A stretch of 64,000 bases of DNA, from contig NZ_CP095061.1 in assembly GCF_022921055.1 (NCBI RefSeq), positions 340,001 to 404,000 of the forward strand. Direction: 5' to 3'. Positions 45,746-54,335 of the stretch are shown here, in pieces. The notes under the pieces are model-generated. The model made no database searches and had not been told where the DNA came from. It saw only the letters and a program-made list of their open reading frames with translations. The translations under genes and the position numbers were made by a program. The DNA comes from Hymenobacter volaticus. Its GTDB lineage: Bacteria > Bacteroidota > Bacteroidia > Cytophagales > Hymenobacteraceae. Every line of letters begins with the position of its first letter. Position 1 is the first letter of the stretch.

Positions 45746-48700
45746 TCAACGGTACGACTGCTGGTAGAATCGCTGGTATTCTTCCACATCGCGCCGCTGA
45801 AGCAACAGCGGCAGATTATCAATACCAACAACTAGCGTTTGGTAACCCGTGCCCCGCAGGCGGTTTAGTGGCGACTGAGGTCCTCTCAGCTTTAAGGCAT
45901 ACGCTTGCGCTATTTTCGCGCCAGCTAATCCTTGTACAACTACCATTTCCAAAGAATCGCTGAGTGACTGCTGCTGCACTCGTAGGTTGCTTGCCTTGAA
46001 ATAACGGCTGTTGTAAGCACCCAGTTGATCAGGTAGGGTTTGAAGGGCTGCCGAGGCCTTTGGGAAAATTAGCAATACGGCATGTACGGCAGTGGGATTG
46101 GCCGCATAGGGTGAAACTGCGGCAGGAGCAGGTGCAGTTGGAGATGCACTAGCACCAGCATCAGCTGGGCTTGGCTTGGTTGCCGGAGTGGAGACGACGG
46201 CAGGCGATGTAGTTGGGGCAGTTGTTGGGGCAGTGGTGACAGGTGGGGGCGTAGTAGCGGGCACCGCAGCTGTAGATGCAGCAGGTTCTGTCGGCGAAGT
46301 CGCAACTGGCGCAGGTGCCGCTTTAACAGGCTTTTTGCCTTTCGCTCTTGCCTGAGCTGCTGCCATGCGAGCTGCTTTCACTGGGTCGATAGCAGGTGCT
46401 GCAGGTGTGGAAACCGGAGCTCCGGCCGCAGCCGAATCAGTGGGAGCAACTGGCTTTTTTGTTTCAGCGGGAACTTCAAGTTGCGCCGTAGAAGCCGGAG
46501 TAGGAGCAGAGGCTGGCGGCGTGGAAACGGCGGGAGCTGGCGTTACGGCCGGAACTGTTTTTGCTGGCGTTGCGGGTGTATTGTAAATAATGCGCACACG
46601 ATTATTTACTTCTCCTGGCCGGAACATAGAAACAGTCGGTTTCTGTGTGGACGCCAAGGCTCCGGCAAGGCCTCCCGTTTCATATTTCTTGTAGGAGCCT
46701 AGCAATACCTTGGCTTCATTACCAAGCGGTGACTGCTCGTAGTCCTTTACAAACTTTTCCAAAGATGCTTTAGCTACCAGTGGCGATTCTGTGCGCACCG
46801 CAATCAGTGCATTAAGAAATGCTATACGGTCATTCAAGTCGGTTTCTGGATACTTCTTCGATGTGTTAGCCAGCAAAGTCGCCGCCTTCTTGAAATCCTG
46901 CCTTTTGTACATAGCAAAAGCGGTGTCCACTTGCACGGCCACTTCTTTGTTCACAAGGGAGGTGCGCCGCAAATATTCAGGGTCGGCAGCTAGGCGAGCA
47001 TACGTTGAGTTCGGAAACTCTTGGCGCAGCCGCTGCGCATAGACTTCCGCTTTGGCTAGTTCGTTTTGCTCCTTATAAATTAAGTACAGGCTATAGTAGG
47101 TTTCCGGCGAGTGCGTAGTCTTTGGGAAGCGGGTCAGTAGCTTTTCATAGGTCTGCGCGGCTGGCACAGGTTCGCGTAGCTGCTGATTGTAAATACCTCC
47201 TAGCGCATACATTGCCTCTTCCACTTGCTTTTCCGACACGGCCATCTGCGCGCCGGTAAGTGGAAGTGCCTGTCGGTATTGAGCTACTAAGGCTTTGCGT
47301 TGAGTGGCTGGGTCGTTGGCTACAGCCTGCCCTGTACCCGTAGTAGAACCTGCCGTTACACTGGTTTGGTTGGCGCCGGCGATGCTAACAGGCACATTGC
47401 CACCCGCTGGCGTAACAGGTGAAGTACGAGTTGAATTTACGGTGCGCCAGTTGTCCTGCAGTGGCCGGTCGCCCCACCTACGGATAAAGTCGGCCCGGGC
47501 TGTACTCACGGCAGTCGGATTGTCGAAATACCACTTAGTGCCGGTGCTACCGCTAATAAAATCCTCTGGGTTGATGTCAGTTTGCAGGTCGCGGGAAGTG
47601 TTGATGCCCGAAGCAAGAGCTTGGCGACTGTTTTCACGCTCTTGCCTTGCCGCCACTGCTTCTGCTTCTTTGCGCCTGGCTTCCAATTCGGCATCGGCAT
47701 ATGCTGTGAGGCGGGTGCGCAGTGCCACCGTGTCCAAGCGCGCTAGTGCTTGTAAACTGTCTTGCGTTTCAATGATGGTAGTTTGCTGGGCAAAGTCTTT
47801 CAAGATGCCAGCTCGCTCCGAAACAGCAGCGAAATCAGGAGCCTCTTTGGGCAAGTTCTGCACCGTGCTATCATAGTAGGCTGCGGCCAAACGATACTTT
47901 TGCAGGTTCTCGTAATAGATGCGGCCTGCTAACAAATAGGTATAAGATTTCTGGCTTCTGTTGGTGCCATTAGCTCTAGCCGACTTTTGCAGAAGTGCCA
48001 AGGCTTCATTGTAATTCTTCTGCCGATAATTGAGCCGCGCCATCTCGTAATAGATTTTGTCGCGGTATTCTTTGTTTTTGACGTCTTTCAGCAGCTTCGC
48101 GAAGTACTTGTCTAAGCGGGCTTTGTCGTCGTTGTTCAGATCTGATACTTGTCCGAGCATTAGCTTGGCAAAGAAGTCTAACTCGTACGGTGGGTTTCTT
48201 TTCAGAATCTTGTTCAACTCGGCATACGCTTTTTTATCATCTCCCTGATTCTGGTAGAGCTGGGCCAAAATGTAGCGCGTGCGCGACTGCTCATTCTTCT
48301 GCTTGATGAGCGGAACTGCCTTTTCTAGGTTCTCGATGGCTTTCGCCGGGTCGTCTGTTTTCAGGTAGTAGTCAGCCCGAGTAAGAAACAAGGCCCGGGC
48401 GTTTGTTTCGCGGCCCTCTTCTTTATCTAGTACGTCGGATACGGCCTTCGCGCTTTCCAGATCTTTATCGGCCAGAAAGGTCCGCATCAGCCAAATCAAA
48501 GCTTCATGCTTGGCGTCGGCGTCTTTGCTCGTGCTGTTGACGTATTTGAAGGTCTTGGCCGCATCGGCATACTCCATCTTATAGTAGCGGCTCTTCCCAA
48601 TAAGAAGGTACGCATCGTCGGTCCAGTCGGAACCTGCGCGGTGTTGAATGGGCAGTGACGCTTTCTTGACTACATCTTCCAAATCGGTTGCCACAGCAGC

Positions 48701-48955
48701 TACTGCTGCTTGATCGAGCGTGGGGAAGAGCGGGAGTGTCCGGTTGTAGTCGTTTTGGCGGGCCTGGTAGAGTTTAGCTTCCACGCTCCACATCTTTTCG
48801 CGAGCCAAGAAGTAACCATTGTCGCGGGCCACTACGTTATCATAGGCATGGCCTACTACACCCCGGCGCTCGGAGGCACAGCCCCCCACACCAGCAACAA
48901 GTAGCAACGTGACTACGGGAGTAGCAAGCAGACGAAAAATCGAGTATCGAGTCAA
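45746..48955 (-). CDS. PorW/SprE-like TPR lipoprotein of the type IX system
   Basis: No ATG is available. TTG 48955 gives a good lipoprotein signal (MTRYSIFRLL...VAGVGGC, Cys26) and about 1069 residues; TTG 48988 is possible but adds an acidic leader. The block YFLAREKMWSVEAKLYQARQ and LPLFPTLDQ near 45-80 fit SprE/PorW as I recall it. Many TPR units follow (about 90-790). A 170-residue Pro/Ala/Thr-rich linker then leads to a C-terminal domain (HAVLLIFPKASAALQTLPDQ) that is also found in SprE. PorW links the motor complex to the Sov translocon and is needed for secretion. It lies 7 kb from gldKLMN. Confidence 0.85.
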   Translation of the reverse strand: MTRYSIFRLLATPVVTLLLVAGVGGCASERRGVVGHAYDNVVARDNGYFLAREKMWSVEAKLYQARQNDYNRTLPLFPTLDQAAVAAVATDLEDVVKKASLPIQHRAGSDWTDDAYLLIGKSRYYKMEYADAAKTFKYVNSTSKDADAKHEALIWLMRTFLADKDLESAKAVSDVLDKEEGRETNARALFLTRADYYLKTDDPAKAIENLEKAVPLIKQKNEQSRTRYILAQLYQNQGDDKKAYAELNKILKRNPPYELDFFAKLMLGQVSDLNNDDKARLDKYFAKLLKDVKNKEYRDKIYYEMARLNYRQKNYNEALALLQKSARANGTNRSQKSYTYLLAGRIYYENLQKYRLAAAYYDSTVQNLPKEAPDFAAVSERAGILKDFAQQTTIIETQDSLQALARLDTVALRTRLTAYADAELEARRKEAEAVAARQERENSRQALASGINTSRDLQTDINPEDFISGSTGTKWYFDNPTAVSTARADFIRRWGDRPLQDNWRTVNSTRTSPVTPAGGNVPVSIAGANQTSVTAGSTTGTGQAVANDPATQRKALVAQYRQALPLTGAQMAVSEKQVEEAMYALGGIYNQQLREPVPAAQTYEKLLTRFPKTTHSPETYYSLYLIYKEQNELAKAEVYAQRLRQEFPNSTYARLAADPEYLRRTSLVNKEVAVQVDTAFAMYKRQDFKKAATLLANTSKKYPETDLNDRIAFLNALIAVRTESPLVAKASLEKFVKDYEQSPLGNEAKVLLGSYKKYETGGLAGALASTQKPTVSMFRPGEVNNRVRIIYNTPATPAKTVPAVTPAPAVSTPPASAPTPASTAQLEVPAETKKPVAPTDSAAAGAPVSTPAAPAIDPVKAARMAAAQARAKGKKPVKAAPAPVATSPTEPAASTAAVPATTPPPVTTAPTTAPTTSPAVVSTPATKPSPADAGASASPTAPAPAAVSPYAANPTAVHAVLLIFPKASAALQTLPDQLGAYNSRYFKASNLRVQQQSLSDSLEMVVVQGLAGAKIAQAYALKLRGPQSPLNRLRGTGYQTLVVGIDNLPLLLQRRDVEEYQRFYQQSYR

Positions 48956-49156
48956 AGCAGAAGGCAAGTCGGGAATACAGATTACCAATACGCCAACGTG
49001 CGGAGCTAGCTAGTTTGTTCAGCTCTCGCCGTTGCGTATAAAGTCACAACGTCACTTGGTCAGTAAAATTACGCTTTTTCCTAGCCCTCGACAGACCTTT
49101 ACGTATCATATACTCAGTGTTTATCCAAATTCGTCGCCGTTTAACCTCATTCCGCT

Positions 49157-49387
49157 ATGGCTGACTCTTCCACACCCAAACCCGATTCTTCTGGTCCACG
49201 CGGTGGCAACTTTGCCAAGTATTCCGGGCTCGGCATTCAAATGCTAGCTATTATCGGGCTTGGTACTTGGCTTGGCGTGTGGCTTGATGGGCGCTTCGGT
49301 ATTGGTCCTTGGGGCACAGTGGTACTGATGCTGCTCTCCGTTTTTATCGCCATGTATCAGGTTATTCGGTCCGTATCGAACGATTAG
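49157..49387 (+). CDS. atpZ: AtpZ/AtpI-family protein
   Basis: 76 residues with two membrane helices, G-L-G-I-Q-M-L-A-I-I-G-L-G-T-W-L-G near 25-41 and a second near 51-70. The G/D-rich loop VWLDGRFGIGPWG matches the AtpZ/AtpI family found at the head of ATP synthase operons. The proteins are thought to help c-ring assembly or Mg2+ supply. It is the first gene of the atp operon here. Confidence 0.85.
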   Translation: MADSSTPKPDSSGPRGGNFAKYSGLGIQMLAIIGLGTWLGVWLDGRFGIGPWGTVVLMLLSVFIAMYQVIRSVSND

Positions 49388-49503
49388 CCAACTAAAAATT
49401 AAAAAGAAAAGCGAATCATAATAAAACAGAGGATACTTCTATTTTTTGGATGATACCTTTGTCTTCACTTTTCTATTTTCTTTTCTAACAGGCTCTTATA
49501 GAT

Positions 49504-49911
49504 TTGGTCCGCTTCTTCTCTTATTTACTTCTGCTCACGCTTCTGCTTTACGGCACATTGTACTTGTTGCATGCCCGTTTCGGTACTGCTGTCGTACACC
49601 CGCTAGCGGCCTATACATTAGGGTACTTTGCTTTACTCACGGCCATTATCTACTGGGTAACCTCGCGCCTGGTGCGGGCCAACCCCGATAATTTCATGGG
49701 GGCTTATTTCGGCTCGATGGTAGTGCGCCTACTGCTTTCAGTCGGATTAGTGCTTCTTTATCTATATAAAGGAGGAGCGCACGAAGGCAATGGTCGATGG
49801 ACGTTCCTGGGGCTGTTCTTTCTGCTGTACTTTATTTACGCTGGGTTTGAAATATGGGCTATCCTGAGTAACTTGCGCCCGTTTTCAAAACCGAGTGTAA
49901 TCACAGAATGA
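49504..49911 (+). CDS. AtpI-like membrane protein of the atp operon
   Basis: 135 residues from a TTG start. The frame opens only at 49489 after a stop, and no ATG or GTG precedes the first membrane helix, so TTG 49504 is the best start. Four hydrophobic segments (about 5-22, 32-52, 66-86, 98-118) and a basic loop (SRLVRANPDNFMGAYFGSMV) match the ATP synthase subunit I-like proteins found between atpZ and atpB in Bacteroidota. It probably aids assembly of the membrane sector. It ends 33 bases before atpB. Confidence 0.75.
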   Translation: MVRFFSYLLLLTLLLYGTLYLLHARFGTAVVHPLAAYTLGYFALLTAIIYWVTSRLVRANPDNFMGAYFGSMVVRLLLSVGLVLLYLYKGGAHEGNGRWTFLGLFFLLYFIYAGFEIWAILSNLRPFSKPSVITE

Positions 49912-49944
49912 AGATTCTGTGAATTTTTTTCTAATCCCCACTGA

Positions 49945-51018
49945 ATGAAGCGTTTACTGATAGCTCTCTTCTGCATCCTTTCGCTTCCCGTGTTCGCGCA
50001 AGAGCCTACACCCACCATTGAGGAAGCTACCGACAGTGAAGCATTCAGCCCCGGTGAGATGATTCTGCACCACATCGGTGACGCTCACGAATGGCACTTT
50101 GCAACCATCGGCGACGAGGCCGAGCACGGTACCCACATCACCATTCCCTTGCCGATCATTGCTTATCAGCCTAATAAAGGACTAAGCGTATTTTCGTCTT
50201 CTCACTTGGCAGAAGGTAAGGTATACAATGGCCTCAAACTAGAGCACGAACACCTCGAAGCTGAGGATGGAGGCAAGGTATACGATTTTTCGATTACCAA
50301 AAACGTGGCTTCTCTACTTTTGAGTGCTGCTTTACTACTAGGAGTATTCTTCACGGTAGCTAGTGGCTACAAGAAAAACCACGGTGGAGCTCCGAAAGGG
50401 GTTCAGTCTTTCTTTGAAGTGCTCATCGTGTTTATTCGTGATGAGGTAGGTAAGAAGGCCATCGGTCCTAAGTATGAGCGGTATATGCCATACTTGCTTA
50501 CTATTTTCTTCTTCATCTGGTTCAACAATATGCTCGGCTTGATGCCCGGCGCGGCCAACCTCACCGGCAATATTGCCGTGACCATGACGCTGGCTCTCAT
50601 GACGCTTGGCATCACCTTGTTTAGCTCCAACAAAAACTACTGGGCGCACATCTTCGCTACGCCCGGTGTTCCGAAGGCGCTGCTGCCTATCATGATTCCG
50701 GTTGAATTAATCGGCGTAATCGTAAAGCCGTTCTCTCTCATGGTTCGTTTGTTCGCCAACATCACGGCCGGACACATTGTAATCTTGAGCTTCATCAGCT
50801 TGATCTTCATTTTCAAGAGTGTCTTAATCAGCCCGGTTTCGTTGGCTTTCGGCTTGTTTATCAACGTGCTCGAATTGCTAGTTGCGATTCTACAGGCTTA
50901 CATCTTCACGCTGCTCACGGCTATGTACATCGGTGGCGCGGTGGAGGAACACCACGATGCTGATTTGCAGATGGGTGGTGGCGATGGTGCTTCGCAAGCT
51001 CACGCCCACGGTCACTAG
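49945..51018 (+). CDS. atpB: ATP synthase F0 subunit a
   Basis: 357 residues. A signal peptide (MKRLLIALFCILSLPVFAQE) and a His/Glu-rich exported segment of about 110 residues precede the membrane part, as is usual in Bacteroidota. The essential Arg lies in the block VIVKPFSLMVRLFANITAGH. Five membrane helices surround it. It forms the proton half-channels against the c-ring. The C-terminus ends in a His-rich stretch (EEHHDADLQ...AHAHGH). Confidence 0.96.
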   Translation: MKRLLIALFCILSLPVFAQEPTPTIEEATDSEAFSPGEMILHHIGDAHEWHFATIGDEAEHGTHITIPLPIIAYQPNKGLSVFSSSHLAEGKVYNGLKLEHEHLEAEDGGKVYDFSITKNVASLLLSAALLLGVFFTVASGYKKNHGGAPKGVQSFFEVLIVFIRDEVGKKAIGPKYERYMPYLLTIFFFIWFNNMLGLMPGAANLTGNIAVTMTLALMTLGITLFSSNKNYWAHIFATPGVPKALLPIMIPVELIGVIVKPFSLMVRLFANITAGHIVILSFISLIFIFKSVLISPVSLAFGLFINVLELLVAILQAYIFTLLTAMYIGGAVEEHHDADLQMGGGDGASQAHAHGH

Positions 51019-51068
51019 TTTTTTTTAACTCCCTTTTTCGTTTTTCACTTCCCCAAATTTCTGTTTTT

Positions 51069-51326
51069 ATGCTTCTTTCTCTGTTGTTGCAGGTTGCCAA
51101 TTCGGTTGGCTTAGCCGTAATGGGTGCTGGTATCGGTGCTGGTCTGGTTGCTCTTGGTGTTGGCTTGGGTATCGGCCGTATCGGTGGTAGCGCCATGGAG
51201 GCCATTGGCCGTCAGCCCGAAGCTGCTGGCAGAATCCAAACTGCTATGCTGATCGTAGCGGCTCTGATCGAAGGTCTGGGTCTGTTCGCAGTCGTAGTCT
51301 GCCTGCTGATTTCCTTCAATCTCTAA
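51069..51326 (+). CDS. atpE: ATP synthase F0 subunit c
   Basis: 85 residues, two helices. The first carries the glycine motif GAGIGAGLVALGVGLGIG; the polar loop is RQPEAAGR. The second has the proton-binding Glu in VAALIEGLGLF. Neighbouring positions look like a proton rather than a sodium site, though this is inference. A GC-rich hairpin starts 22 bases after the stop. Confidence 0.97.
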   Translation: MLLSLLLQVANSVGLAVMGAGIGAGLVALGVGLGIGRIGGSAMEAIGRQPEAAGRIQTAMLIVAALIEGLGLFAVVVCLLISFNL

Positions 51327-51347
51327 GAGGTAGAAGCAACTCCTAGA

Positions 51348-51389
51348 CAGCCCGCTGCGCGTCGCTTCGGCGCACGACGCGGCGGGCTG
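51348..51389 (+). other. GC-rich RNA hairpin directly after atpE
   Basis: CAGCCCGCTGCGCGTCG pairs with CGACGCGGCGGGCTG with one small bulge, around a CTTCGG-containing loop. No T-run follows, so full termination is unlikely. It may act as an mRNA 3' stabiliser or partial attenuator that favours subunit c. Confidence 0.7.
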
Positions 51390-51402
51390 ACTTGGCTTAA
51401 TT

Positions 51403-51503
51403 AGTAATGAGTAGTAAGTAGCCCGTAGGGAGACAAAATAGTCTTGGACTTGCTGCCCACCGGTTGATCTACTCAGTACCAAGTACTTTCTACTTACTAC
51501 TTC
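51403..51503. repeat. Low-complexity inverted repeat before atpF
   Basis: The left arm AGTAATGAGTAGTAAGTAG (51403-51421) and a right arm within 51471-51503 ending CTACTTACTACTT are imperfect reverse complements (12-base exact core AGTAGTAAGTAG). Each arm is built of short degenerate AGTA units. It ends three bases before the atpF ATG. Confidence 0.65.
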
Positions 51504-51506
51504 TCT

Positions 51507-52004
51507 ATGCCTCCATTAGTAACCCCCGAATTAGGCCTGATCTTCTGGCAGCTGGTGATTTTCCTCATCGTGCTGTTCCTGCTGGCTAAGTTTGCCTGGA
51601 AGCCGATTCTTACTTCCTTGAAGCAGCGCGAAGACTCTATCGAAGGAGCTTTGCGTATGGCCGACCAAGCCAAGCTGGAAATGCAAGAGCTACGTGCTGG
51701 CAACGAAAAGTTGCTTGCCGATGCTCGCTTGGAGCGTGACCGGATCATCAAGGAAGCCACTGCCCTGGCCAATCAGCTCATCGAGCAAGCCAAGAACAAA
51801 GCAAACGAAGAAGGTGGCCGCATGATTGTGCAGGCTCGCGAAGCAATCCAGAACGAGAAAAACGCTGCTCTAGCCGAGGTGAAAAACACCGCTGCTCAGT
51901 TGTCAATCGATATAGCCGAGCGCATTCTGCGTCGCGAGCTGACCGATACCGACTCGCAAAAGGAGCTCGTCAACTCGTACCTGAAGGATGTGAAGCTTAA
52001 CTAA
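51507..52004 (+). CDS. atpF: ATP synthase F0 subunit b
   Basis: 165 residues. One N-terminal membrane helix (LIFWQLVIFLIVLFLLAKFA, about 11-30) is followed by a long charged coiled coil (about 31-150). This is the peripheral stalk, which ties the F1 head to subunit a. Length is normal. An inverted repeat lies immediately upstream and another immediately downstream. Confidence 0.96.
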   Translation: MPPLVTPELGLIFWQLVIFLIVLFLLAKFAWKPILTSLKQREDSIEGALRMADQAKLEMQELRAGNEKLLADARLERDRIIKEATALANQLIEQAKNKANEEGGRMIVQAREAIQNEKNAALAEVKNTAAQLSIDIAERILRRELTDTDSQKELVNSYLKDVKLN

Positions 52005-52008
52005 GAAG

Positions 52009-52087
52009 CTAGGAGCTAGAAGTTGGGAACCGAAAGTCGCTTGCCGACAACTGGCTCTTAATTCCTAACTCCGGCTCCTAATTCCTA
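52009..52087. repeat. Low-complexity inverted repeat between atpF and atpH
   Basis: The left arm (about 52009-52029, CTAGGAGCTAGAAGTTGGGA) and right arm (about 52060-52087, AATTCCTAACTCCGGCTCCT) are imperfect reverse complements. The arms are made of degenerate short units, TAATTCCTAAC-like on the right. It fills nearly the whole gap and ends five bases before atpH. Confidence 0.65.
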
Positions 52088-52092
52088 CAAGA

Positions 52093-52653
52093 ATGTCTGA
52101 AATACGAGTTGCCTCCCGCTACGCCAAGTCCCTGCTTGATCTGGCCGAGGAGCGGGGTACGCTAGAGCAGGTTAAGGAAGATATGGACTTGTTCAGCAAG
52201 ACGCTGAACGAGAACCGTGACCTGCGCTTGTTGCTGCGCAACCCCATCGTCAAGCACGACAAGAAACTGGCCATCTTACGCGCTGTGTTTGGTGGCAAAG
52301 TGTCGGACCTCACCATGAAGTTCTTCACTATCATCACCGAAAAAAACCGCGAAAGTGCATTAGAATTTATTGGCTCAGAGTTTCTGACTCAATACAATGC
52401 TTTGCGCGGCGTACAACTAGCTGAGGTTACAACGGCAACGCCACTGAGCCCGTACCTACGTGCGGAGCTAACGCAGATGGTGCGCCAGCAAACTGGCCTT
52501 CAGCAAGTTACCCTCACTGAGAAAGTAGATCAATCGCTTATTGGGGGCTTCGTGCTCCGTATTGGCGACCGTCTGATCGACGACTCAGTGAGTTTCCGTT
52601 TGCGCAAGCTGCGCAACGAATTCTCGAAGAACCCCTACCAACCTTTAGTATAA
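52093..52653 (+). CDS. atpH: ATP synthase F1 subunit delta
   Basis: 186 residues, normal length. The N-terminal helical domain opens with [16 protein letters not shown] and contains [14 protein letters not shown]. The C-terminal domain ends with [20 protein letters not shown], the family signature, followed by [13 protein letters not shown]. It joins the b-stalk to the top of the F1 head. It lies four bases before atpA. Confidence 0.96.
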   Translation: MSEIRVASRYAKSLLDLAEERGTLEQVKEDMDLFSKTLNENRDLRLLLRNPIVKHDKKLAILRAVFGGKVSDLTMKFFTIITEKNRESALEFIGSEFLTQYNALRGVQLAEVTTATPLSPYLRAELTQMVRQQTGLQQVTLTEKVDQSLIGGFVLRIGDRLIDDSVSFRLRKLRNEFSKNPYQPLV

Positions 52654-52657
52654 GATC

Positions 52658-54241
52658 ATGGCAGAAGTACGTCCGGATGAAGTATCCGCCATTCTGCGGG
52701 AACAGTTGTCTAACTTCAAAACCGAAGCCGAACTCGAAGAGGTTGGTACGGTATTGCAGGTTGGCGACGGTGTAGCCCGCATTTACGGCCTGGGCAAAGC
52801 TCAGTCGGGGGAGTTGCTCGAATTTGAAAATGGCCTCCAAGCCTTGGTTCTGAACCTGGAAGAAGACAACGTAGGTGCCGTTATGCTCGGTGACTACAGT
52901 GACATTCGGGAAGGAGCTACGGTACGCCGTACCAATAAAATTGCTTCCATTAAAGTAGGCGAAGGCATCGTAGGCCGCGTGGTAAATACGCTCGGTCAGC
53001 CCATCGATGGCCGCGGTCCTATCCAGGGTGAAACCTACGATATGCCACTGGAGCGTAAAGCTCCTGGTGTTATCTACCGTCAACCCGTAACGGAGCCCAT
53101 GCAGACCGGTATCAAGGCTATTGACGCCATGATTCCGATTGGCCGTGGCCAGCGTGAATTGATCATCGGTGACCGTCAGACTGGTAAGTCGGCAGTTGCT
53201 ATTGATACCATCATCAACCAGCGTGAGTTTTTCGACCGCGGTGAGCCAGTTTTCTGCATTTATGTAGCTGTAGGCCAAAAGGCCTCTACGGTAGCACAGG
53301 TAGTAAACTCGCTAACCAAAGGTGGCGCGATGGACTACACAGTAGTGGTTTCGGCTTCGGCCGCAGACCCAGCGCCGATGCAGTTCTTTGCTCCCTTCAC
53401 AGGTGCCGCTATCGGGGAGTTCTTCCGCGATACGGGCCGTCCAGCGCTGGTAGTGTACGACGACTTGTCGAAGCAAGCGGTAGCGTACCGCGAGGTGTCG
53501 CTGTTGTTGCGCCGTCCTCCCGGACGTGAGGCGTATCCTGGTGACGTGTTCTATCTGCACAGCCGCTTGTTGGAGCGCGCCGCGAAGATCAACTCTTCCG
53601 ACGTTATTGCTCGTGACATGAACGACTTGCCCGACAGTATCAAGCACCTTGTGAAAGGTGGTGGCTCGCTGACGGCTCTGCCACTCATCGAGACGCAAGC
53701 AGGTGACGTATCGGCTTACATCCCAACCAACGTAATTTCGATTACGGACGGTCAGATTTTCCTTGAGACCAACCTGTTCAACTCGGGTATCCGTCCGGCT
53801 ATCAACGTAGGTATTTCGGTATCCCGCGTAGGTGGTAACGCACAGATCAAGTCGATGAAGAAAGTGGCTGGTACGCTGAAGCTCGACCAGGCACAGTTCC
53901 GCGAGTTGGAAGCCTTCGCCAAATTCGGTTCCGACCTTGATGCCTCGACCAAACTTACCATTGAGCGTGGCCGTCGCAACCTCGAAATCCTGAAGCAGCC
54001 GCAGTTCTCGCCGCAGAAGGTAGAAGACCAAGTAGCGGTTATCTACGCTGCTACCAACGGTCTGCTCGACCAAGTACCCGTGAACCGCGTGCGCGAATTC
54101 GAGAAAGAATTCACTCAAACCATGCAGTCGCGTCACCCTGAAGTGCTCCAGAGCCTAAAGGCTGGTAAGCTGGACGACACCATCACGGGTGCTATCCGTC
54201 AGGTTGCCAAAGACCTGTCTGCTAGTTACGCTTCCAAGTAA
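52658..54241 (+). CDS. atpA: ATP synthase F1 subunit alpha
   Basis: 527 residues. The Walker A loop is [10 protein letters not shown] (about 169-178), and the Walker B region lies in [20 protein letters not shown]. The signature [14 protein letters not shown] is present. Alpha subunits bind non-catalytic nucleotide and alternate with beta in F1. The beta and epsilon genes (atpD, atpC) are not in this window. Confidence 0.97.
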   Translation: MAEVRPDEVSAILREQLSNFKTEAELEEVGTVLQVGDGVARIYGLGKAQSGELLEFENGLQALVLNLEEDNVGAVMLGDYSDIREGATVRRTNKIASIKVGEGIVGRVVNTLGQPIDGRGPIQGETYDMPLERKAPGVIYRQPVTEPMQTGIKAIDAMIPIGRGQRELIIGDRQTGKSAVAIDTIINQREFFDRGEPVFCIYVAVGQKASTVAQVVNSLTKGGAMDYTVVVSASAADPAPMQFFAPFTGAAIGEFFRDTGRPALVVYDDLSKQAVAYREVSLLLRRPPGREAYPGDVFYLHSRLLERAAKINSSDVIARDMNDLPDSIKHLVKGGGSLTALPLIETQAGDVSAYIPTNVISITDGQIFLETNLFNSGIRPAINVGISVSRVGGNAQIKSMKKVAGTLKLDQAQFRELEAFAKFGSDLDASTKLTIERGRRNLEILKQPQFSPQKVEDQVAVIYAATNGLLDQVPVNRVREFEKEFTQTMQSRHPEVLQSLKAGKLDDTITGAIRQVAKDLSASYASK

Positions 54242-54242
54242 T

Positions 54243-54327
54243 CGTTGATTGTTGGTTGTTGATTGTTGGATGTTCCGCCAACGCGTAAATCGTCCAGCAA
54301 TCAACAATCAGCAACTAACAATCAACC
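54243..54327. repeat. Low-complexity inverted repeat between atpA and atpG
   Basis: The left arm (about 54243-54269) consists of two GTTGATTGTTG-like units. The right arm (about 54302-54327) is the near-exact reverse complement, AACAATCAGCAACTAACAAT. A spacer of about 30 bases holds TTCCGCCAACGCG. It ends nine bases before the atpG ATG. Confidence 0.7.
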
Positions 54328-54335
54328 GTCAATAA

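Noticed and set aside
52538..54136. Long minus-strand frames of 246 and 274 codons opposite atpA
   Set aside because: They mirror the codon structure of atpA, have no signature, and their ends match no promoter or terminator. Shadow frames.
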